Shown here in pieces: positions 59,198 to 64,000 of a stretch of DNA of 64,000 bases. The notes below the pieces were generated by a model that was not told the origin of the DNA, did not search any database, and saw only the letters and a list, made by a program, of their open reading frames with translations. Position 1 is the first letter of the stretch. Each line of letters starts with the position of its first letter. Origin of the DNA: Microbacteriaceae bacterium PS02333 (lineage in GTDB: Bacteria > Actinomycetota > Actinomycetes > Actinomycetales > Microbacteriaceae); contig JASCOI010000005.1 in NCBI GenBank assembly GCA_029959665.1, positions 1 to 64,000 on the forward strand. The letters are read 5' to 3'. Position numbers and translations under genes: made by a program.

Positions 59198-60064
59198 CTA
59201 CGCGTCCTGCCGCTCGGCGGCTTCCGTGGTGGCCGTGAGGCTCGCCAGCAGTCGCAGCCGTTCCTCGGACGGGGAGCCCGGTTCGGTGCCGTACACGATG
59301 AGCGTGAGGCCGACGTCGGTGGAGAGTTCCATCGCCTCGTAGGTGAGGTCGAGTTCGCCGACCTCGGGGTGGTGCATCCGCTTGGCGCCGTTGAGGTGCC
59401 GCATCACGCTGTGCGCAGCCCACAGCTGCCGGAACACGTCGCTGCGGGTGGAGAGCTCCCCGATCAGGTCGGTCAGGCCCTTGTCGTACGGGCTGCGGGC
59501 GGCCTCGGCACGGAGGACGGCGACCATGTCCGCCGCGACGCTGTCCCAGTCGACCCAGAAGTCCTTGCCGCGCGGGTCGAGGAACGCGAACCGGGCCGTG
59601 TTCGGCGTCCCCGCGGGCTCGAGGAACAGCGGCGCGTACAGGGCACGGGCGAGGCTGTTGCCGGCGAGGAAGTCGGAGCGGCCGTTCCGGACCCACGCGG
59701 GCACGGTCATGCTGTCGAGCATCCGCTGCACGTTGGGTCGGACCCGTGAGGTCGGGGTCTTCCGACGCGTCGTCGCGGAGGCGTTCTGCGCCCGGGCGAG
59801 GTCGAACAGGTGCGCGTGCTCGGCGTCATCCAGTCGGAGCGCGCGAGACAGGGACTCCAGGACGCTCTCGGAGACGCCGGTGAGGTTCCCGCGCTCGAGG
59901 CGGATGTAGTAGTCGACGCTCATCCCGCTGATCAACGCCAGCTCCTCACGCCGCAGGCCCTTCACCCGGCGGGAACCGCCGAAGTCCGGCAGGCCGGCCT
60001 GCTGCGGCGTGATGCGTTCGCGGCGGGTCCGGAGGAAGTCGCGGACCTCGGATGTGCTGTCCAT
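59198..60064 (-). CDS. XRE-family regulator with MmyB-like ligand-binding domain
   Basis: 288 residues, a paralogue of the gene at 38737. The HTH is RRVKGLRREELALISGMSVD followed by YYIRLERGNLTGVSESVLESL. The ligand-binding domain shows MLDSMTVPAWVRNGRSDFLA, LARALYAPLF, DWDSVAADMVAVLRAEAARS and LWAAHSVMRHLNGAKRMHHP, the family's H/K-rich end. It is convergent with the SnoaL-like gene and divergent from the zinc alcohol dehydrogenase, which it may control. Confidence 0.92.
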   Translation of the reverse strand: MDSTSEVRDFLRTRRERITPQQAGLPDFGGSRRVKGLRREELALISGMSVDYYIRLERGNLTGVSESVLESLSRALRLDDAEHAHLFDLARAQNASATTRRKTPTSRVRPNVQRMLDSMTVPAWVRNGRSDFLAGNSLARALYAPLFLEPAGTPNTARFAFLDPRGKDFWVDWDSVAADMVAVLRAEAARSPYDKGLTDLIGELSTRSDVFRQLWAAHSVMRHLNGAKRMHHPEVGELDLTYEAMELSTDVGLTLIVYGTEPGSPSEERLRLLASLTATTEAAERQDA

Positions 60065-60184
60065 GGGACCACGCTACGACGCAGCACTGGGCTGGAGCAG
60101 GGGTTGCTGGTACCCGGAAGAGCAGCACCTCCCGCGCCCGCGCGTGAGGACGTTGGCTAGGAGCATCCACGAAAGGAGCTCCAC

Positions 60185-61219
60185 GTGCGAGCCACACTGA
60201 TGTACGGCGCGGGCGACGTCCGCGTCGAGACCGTCCCGAACCCCACCATCACCGAACCCACCGACGCGATCGTCAAGATCGTCGCCGGCTGCATCTGCGG
60301 CAGCGACCTCTGGCCGTACGGGTCGATGAAGCAGTCCGACGAGGGTGCCCGGATGGGCCACGAGTTCGTCGGCACCGTCACCGAGGTCGGCGCGGACGTC
60401 ACCGACGTCAAGGTCGGTGACTTCGTCATCGCACCGTTCGTCGCCTCCGACGGCACGTGCGAGTTCTGCCAGGAGGGCCTGCAGACCTCCTGCCGTCACG
60501 GAGCGCACTGGGGCTCCGACGGCGTCGACGGCGGCCAGGGCGAGCAGGTTCGCGTCCCGCAGGCCGACGGCACCCTCGTCGTCGTCCCCGCCGGGTTCGA
60601 CGAAGCCCTCATCCCCTCGCTGCTGAGCCTCTCCGACGTCATGTCGACCGGCTACCACGCCGCGAAGACCGGTGGCGTCGCCCCGGGCAAGACCGTCACC
60701 GTCATCGGTGACGGCGCTGTGGGCCTGTCCGCAGTGCTCTCGGCGAAGATCCTCGGCGCCGACCGGATCATCCTGATGGGCCGCCACCAGTCCCGCACCG
60801 ACCTCGGCCGCGAGTTCGGCGCCACCGACGTCGTCGCCGAGCGCGGCGACGAGGGCGTTGCGAAGGTCAAGGAGTTCACCGGCGGTGACGGCACCCACGT
60901 CGTCCTCGAAGCGGTCGGCCTGAAGCCGGCGCTCGAGACCGCGTTCGCGGTCGTCCGCGACGGCGGCGTCATCAGCCGCGTCGGCGCCCCGCAGTTCGAA
61001 GAAGTCCCGTTCGGCTTCGGCGAGTTCATGCGCAACGTCACCCTCACCGGCGGCGTCGCACCGGCCCGGGCCTACATCCCCGAGCTGCTGCCGCAGGTCC
61101 TCGACGGTTCGATCGAGCCCGGCAAGGTCTTCGACCGCGCCGTCGACCTCGACGGTGTGCCCGCCGGGTACCAGGCAATGGCCGACCGTGAAGCACTCAA
61201 GGTCCTCGTCCGCCCGTAA
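60185..61219 (+). CDS. Zinc-dependent alcohol dehydrogenase (MDR superfamily)
   Basis: 344 residues from GTG 60185, behind GAAAGGAG. Catalytic zinc residues are in GCICGSDLWPYG (Cys) and RMGHEFVGTVTEVG (His, Glu); structural-zinc Cys residues are in DGTCEFCQEGLQTSC. The NAD(P) site is VTVIGDGAVGLSAVLSAKIL. It resembles glutathione-independent formaldehyde or alcohol dehydrogenases of the Adh_N/ADH_zinc type. It is divergent from the MmyB-like regulator. A terminator hairpin (61233-61266) follows at once. Confidence 0.94.
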   Translation: MRATLMYGAGDVRVETVPNPTITEPTDAIVKIVAGCICGSDLWPYGSMKQSDEGARMGHEFVGTVTEVGADVTDVKVGDFVIAPFVASDGTCEFCQEGLQTSCRHGAHWGSDGVDGGQGEQVRVPQADGTLVVVPAGFDEALIPSLLSLSDVMSTGYHAAKTGGVAPGKTVTVIGDGAVGLSAVLSAKILGADRIILMGRHQSRTDLGREFGATDVVAERGDEGVAKVKEFTGGDGTHVVLEAVGLKPALETAFAVVRDGGVISRVGAPQFEEVPFGFGEFMRNVTLTGGVAPARAYIPELLPQVLDGSIEPGKVFDRAVDLDGVPAGYQAMADREALKVLVRP

Positions 61220-61232
61220 CACCGCCGCGCAC

Positions 61233-61266
61233 CGAAGGCCCGACGCCGTTTGGCGGCGGGCCTTCG
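61233..61266 (+). terminator. Terminator hairpin after the alcohol dehydrogenase
   Basis: CGAAGGCCCGACGCC (61233-61247) and GGCGGCGGGCCTTCG (61252-61266) pair with one mismatch over a four-base GTTT loop, 13 bases after the stop codon. Confidence 0.9.
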
Positions 61267-61364
61267 ATGCGCCTTCGGCCGGAGTCGGACAGAGAGGGTA
61301 GTAGCGCTGGAACAGGGGATGACAGCCCCTGTCAGCGGCTGCCGATCAGGGCTTCCATCGTGGT

Positions 61365-62786
61365 GTGAGCACCGACACCCTGCAGCCGAGCACCGGCACG
61401 AACCGGACCGCCGTCCACAAGACCGCGATCCTCGCGATCATCCTGGTCAGCTACTTCATGCTGATCCTCGACAACTCGATCATCTTCACCGGGTTGCCCA
61501 CGATCCAGCGCAGCATGCACTTCACCCAGACCGGGCTGACGTGGGTGCAGGACGCCTACACGCTCACCTTCGGCGGGGCGCTCCTGCTCGGCGCTCGCGC
61601 CGGCGACATCCTCGGCCGGCGCCGCATGTTCATCATCGGCCTCGTGCTCTTCACGCTCGCCTCTGGCCTGGTCGGCGCGTCTCCCGCAGGCTGGTGGATG
61701 ATCGCCGCGCGTGCCCTGCAGGGCATCGGCTCCGCGATCCTCGCGCCCACCGCGCTGTCGCTGATCACGAGCACCTTCGAAGCCGGCCGGGAGCGTGCCC
61801 GCGCCGTCGCGCTGTACTCCGCCGTCGCGGGCATCGGCGCAAGCCTCGGCATGGTCGTCGGTGGAGTCCTCGCCGACCTCGTGTCCTGGCGCGCCGGCTT
61901 CTACCTCAACCTCCCGATCGGTGTGCTCATGCTGATCCTCGGCAGCCGCTACCTAGTGGAAACCAAGCGCGCGCCCGGCCGGTTCGACATCGTCGGCGCC
62001 GTGACCGCGACCGCCGGCATGGGCGCGCTGATCTTCGGCGTCATCGAGTCCTCCACCCGCGGGTGGGGCTCCCCGGTCACCATCACCGCGATCGCGCTTG
62101 GTGTGGTCCTGCTAGCCGTCCTCGTCCTGAACGAGTGGAAGGCGGAGCAGCCGATCATGCCGCTGCGGCTCTTCCGCAGCCGCACCCGGTCCAGCGCGTA
62201 CGCGATCCGGTTCCTCTACCTCGGCGCGATGATGGGGTTCTTCTTCTTCACCACCCAGTTCGTGCAGGAAGTGTTCGGCTGGTCGCCGCTGCAGGCGGGA
62301 CTGGGGTTCCTGCCGATGAGCGTCGTCAACTTCGCCGTCGCGATCGCGGTTCCGCGCCTGCTGCACCGGATGCCGGCCGCGTGGGTGCTCCTCGCCGGCG
62401 TCGTCCTCACCGGAATCGGCATGTGGTGGCTGGCGCAGGTGCAGGCCGACTCCACCTACCTCGCCAGCGTGGCCCTGCCGATGATCATCATCGGTGCCGG
62501 GCAGGGCTTGGCGTTCGCTCCGTTGACCAGCTTCGGCATTCACGGCGCAACCAGCAGCGACGCCGGCGCCGCGTCAGGGCTGGTGAACACTGCGCACCAG
62601 CTCGGCAGCTCCCTCGGCCTGGCGGTCCTCGTCGCGATCAGCACCGCCACCGCAGCCGGCACCGGGACCGCAGCCGTCGTCGCACGTACCGGTTCCGCGC
62701 TCACCGCAGCGACCGGCCTCCTCGTCCTCGGCGCCATCATCAGCGCCCTCCTCACGTTCCGACACTCAACAACCGACGAGCGCTGA
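61365..62786 (+). CDS. DHA2-type MFS drug exporter
   Basis: 473 residues from GTG 61365. About fourteen helices; the DHA2 signature is present in the first part (LDNSIIFTGLPTIQRSMHFT, TWVQDAYTLTFGGALLLGAR followed by AGDILGRRRMFIIG as motif A, and SAVAGIGASLGMVVGGVLAD as motif C). The length is right for the EmrB/QacA family, which exports cationic dyes and drugs by proton antiport. A TetR-family regulator on the opposite strand, 206 bases beyond its end, is convergent; it more likely controls the gene after it. Confidence 0.94.
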   Translation: MSTDTLQPSTGTNRTAVHKTAILAIILVSYFMLILDNSIIFTGLPTIQRSMHFTQTGLTWVQDAYTLTFGGALLLGARAGDILGRRRMFIIGLVLFTLASGLVGASPAGWWMIAARALQGIGSAILAPTALSLITSTFEAGRERARAVALYSAVAGIGASLGMVVGGVLADLVSWRAGFYLNLPIGVLMLILGSRYLVETKRAPGRFDIVGAVTATAGMGALIFGVIESSTRGWGSPVTITAIALGVVLLAVLVLNEWKAEQPIMPLRLFRSRTRSSAYAIRFLYLGAMMGFFFFTTQFVQEVFGWSPLQAGLGFLPMSVVNFAVAIAVPRLLHRMPAAWVLLAGVVLTGIGMWWLAQVQADSTYLASVALPMIIIGAGQGLAFAPLTSFGIHGATSSDAGAASGLVNTAHQLGSSLGLAVLVAISTATAAGTGTAAVVARTGSALTAATGLLVLGAIISALLTFRHSTTDER

Positions 62787-62992
62787 CCGCCGCATCGTCG
62801 GTGCGCTGGCGTCGCTTCGCGTCGTATCGGGAGACACGACGATGGAGCAGCTGCACGGATCGACAATTTCGTCCTGATCCAAGGTGTCCGGCTGAGGATC
62901 GTCTACTGAGACGGTCCGCTGTCCGTCGTCCGACTGCTCAGAACGCCCTCCACGATCCAGCACGCAAGGGTTACCACGAGACGCGCGGTCGG

Positions 62993-63583
62993 CTATCCGG
63001 CGTCGTGCAGTGGGTGAGCGCCGTCTGGCCGGAGCCCGTCGAAGATCAGGTCGAGGTAGCGCCGCCAGAGGTCCGGCTGAGCGTTGCCCAGAAGCGCGAC
63101 AGCGTGCGACGGCGCACACATGAGAGCCGCCACGTCCACGGCGATCACATCGAGACGCACGTTCCCGTCGGCCTGTGCCCGCTCGACAAGCGCCTCGATC
63201 GTCGTGAAGAGTCGGTCTCGCTGCTCGCGGAGCCGCGCGTTCTCATCGCCGGCCCTCATCAAGAACTCGACCTGCTGTTCCTGGCGGCGTTCCGACGCGG
63301 CGGCCATGAACGCCAGGAGCCCATCGCCGGAGTCCGAGGCTTCGAGCAATCCCCGCCCGATTCCGTCGAGCTCGTCGACCTGGTCCGCAACGAGGGCGGC
63401 GAACAGGTCGCCCTTGCTCGCGAAATGCCGGAAGAAGGTCCCTTTCCCGACGCCCGCTCGGACGGTGATGTCCGCGACAGCGACATCGAAACCACGCTCC
63501 GCGGTGAGCTGCTCTGCCGCGTCCAACAGTGCTCGACGATTGCGCACAGCATCGGCCCGCAGGGTTCGTTCGGCCGTGGGCAT
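62993..63583 (-). CDS. TetR-family repressor
   Basis: 196 residues from the ATG at 63583. The HTH reads NRRALLDAAEQLTAERGFDV, then ADITVRAGVGKGTFFRHFAS followed by KGDLFAALVADQV, with the G-K-G-T-F-F-R-H-F recognition element. The rest is a helical C-terminal domain of the SbtR/TetR_C type (LMCAPSHAVALLGNAQPDLW). It is divergent from an SDR gene, with a perfect AAACGGACC/GGTCCGTTT palindrome between them. Confidence 0.92.
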   Translation of the reverse strand: MPTAERTLRADAVRNRRALLDAAEQLTAERGFDVAVADITVRAGVGKGTFFRHFASKGDLFAALVADQVDELDGIGRGLLEASDSGDGLLAFMAAASERRQEQQVEFLMRAGDENARLREQRDRLFTTIEALVERAQADGNVRLDVIAVDVAALMCAPSHAVALLGNAQPDLWRRYLDLIFDGLRPDGAHPLHDAG

Positions 63584-63633
63584 GTCGACACCCTACACAA
63601 CTTGACCACCCGGTCCGCTTCTGTCAGAGTGGC

Positions 63634-63655
63634 AAACGGACCGCATGGTCCGTTT
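63634..63655. promoter_or_regulatory. Palindromic TetR operator
   Basis: AAACGGACC-GCAT-GGTCCGTTT is a perfect 9-base inverted repeat with a 4-base spacer, between the TetR start (63583) and the SDR start (63671). An extra CGGTCCG half-site lies about 15 bases to its left. Confidence 0.87.
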
Positions 63656-63670
63656 ACGAATGAGGTGCTC

Positions 63671-64000
63671 GTGTCGGAACAAAAAATCGCCGTCGTCACC
63701 GGCGCGGCGCGCGGGGTCGGGGCCGCTACAGTGCACCGGCTCACGGCACGGGGGTTCCACGTCATCGCCGGTGTTCGGAAGCCCGCAGACGTCGACCGGT
63801 TCGCGCAAGCGGGTGTGGAGGCGGCTCTGCTCGACATCACCCAGCATGCCGACATCGACCGACTCGTCGAACGCGTCGAGAACGATCCGCAGGGACGACG
63901 ACTCGGTGCCCTGGTGAACAACGCGGCCGTCGCGCTCAACGCTCCCGCCGAGATCGTTCCCATGCCGGCATGGCGCTCAAATTTCGAGACGAACTTCTTC
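63671..64000 (+). CDS. Short-chain dehydrogenase/reductase, N-terminal part
   Basis: 110 residues, cut by the window end. Start GTG 63671 (GTG 63665 also possible) behind GAGG. The cofactor fingerprint VVTGAARGVGAATVHRL and ALVNNAAVALNAP for the N-N-A-G-type structural motif mark a classical SDR. VIAGVRKPADVDRFAQAGVE and ALLDITQHADIDRLVERVE give the second Rossmann unit with its Asp. It is expected to be repressed by the divergent TetR protein. Confidence 0.92.
   Translation, partial: MSEQKIAVVTGAARGVGAATVHRLTARGFHVIAGVRKPADVDRFAQAGVEAALLDITQHADIDRLVERVENDPQGRRLGALVNNAAVALNAPAEIVPMPAWRSNFETNFF

Noticed and set aside
1-64000. CRISPR array or rRNA operon
   Set aside because: No regularly spaced direct repeats and no rRNA-like sequence were noticed on reading.

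Overview
The window is high-GC actinobacterial DNA. Gene content points to a plant- or soil-type Microbacteriaceae member, with Curtobacterium-like genera plausible: class II aldolase, TerC, HemQ and CtaA haem genes, DyP peroxidase, many GTG starts, XRE/MmyB-type regulators divergent from aldo/keto reductases, and LAFTG-type wall anchoring. The genus is inferred from gene style only. Most of the window is accessory DNA.

Layout. 0-2.75 kb: end of fructose-bisphosphate aldolase, TerC and an MFS transporter. 3.1-7.5 kb: a tightly overlapping seven-gene operon of unknown function. It has two long paralogues with an AbiEi_2-type antitoxin architecture, four other proteins and one fusion protein. 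Five of the seven seem to carry the same small domain, and the fusion adds an HTH plus MbcA/Xre-antitoxin-like tail. This is the best candidate here for an undescribed system. 7.5-9.1 kb: a truncated universal stress protein, a hypothetical and a small HTH protein. 9.1-15.8 kb: a minus-strand defence-like operon of an IetA-like AAA ATPase, an IetS-like subtilase, a second P-loop ATPase, a small protein and an HD-domain dGTPase-like protein.

16.4-28.2 kb: a DyP peroxidase, a secreted-repeat lipoprotein, a TetR/SDR/SDR/MarR block with a clear palindromic operator, haem A synthase, a rhodanese, an esterase, and a HemQ reading frame that runs through an operator-like repeat into a membrane protein. 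An MFS gene there has lost its 5' end. 28.2-30.5 kb is a decayed zone with hairpins, two divergent Cys2-His2 microproteins and AraC and ANTAR remnants. 30.6-33.4 kb encodes a wall-anchored VWA protein and an HdeD-like protein. 33.4-37.2 kb is mobile-element scarred: a complete IS481-type element, an IS110-type transposase tail, SDR and membrane-protein remnants, and an ASCH protein.

37.2-40.8 kb and 55.5-61.3 kb are two related cassettes of aldo/keto reductases, cupins and MmyB-type XRE regulators. The second adds a carboxymuconolactone decarboxylase-like protein, an NmrA-like reductase, a SnoaL-like protein and a zinc alcohol dehydrogenase. Both look like redox-stress or aldehyde-detoxification modules. 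41.0-52.9 kb is a metal region: a FecCD-type ABC importer with PepSY and DUF5134-like membrane proteins on the minus strand, and BlaI/CopY regulator, M56 peptidase, CopZ, CopD-CtaG fusion and CopA on the plus strand. Three identical-style TTCTAC-N5-GTAGAA boxes probably tie both arms into one regulon. 53-54.8 kb holds two divergent paralogues, one broken by an in-frame stop. The window ends with a DHA2 exporter, a TetR regulator, its palindromic operator and the start of an SDR gene.

No rRNA, tRNA or CRISPR array was found.
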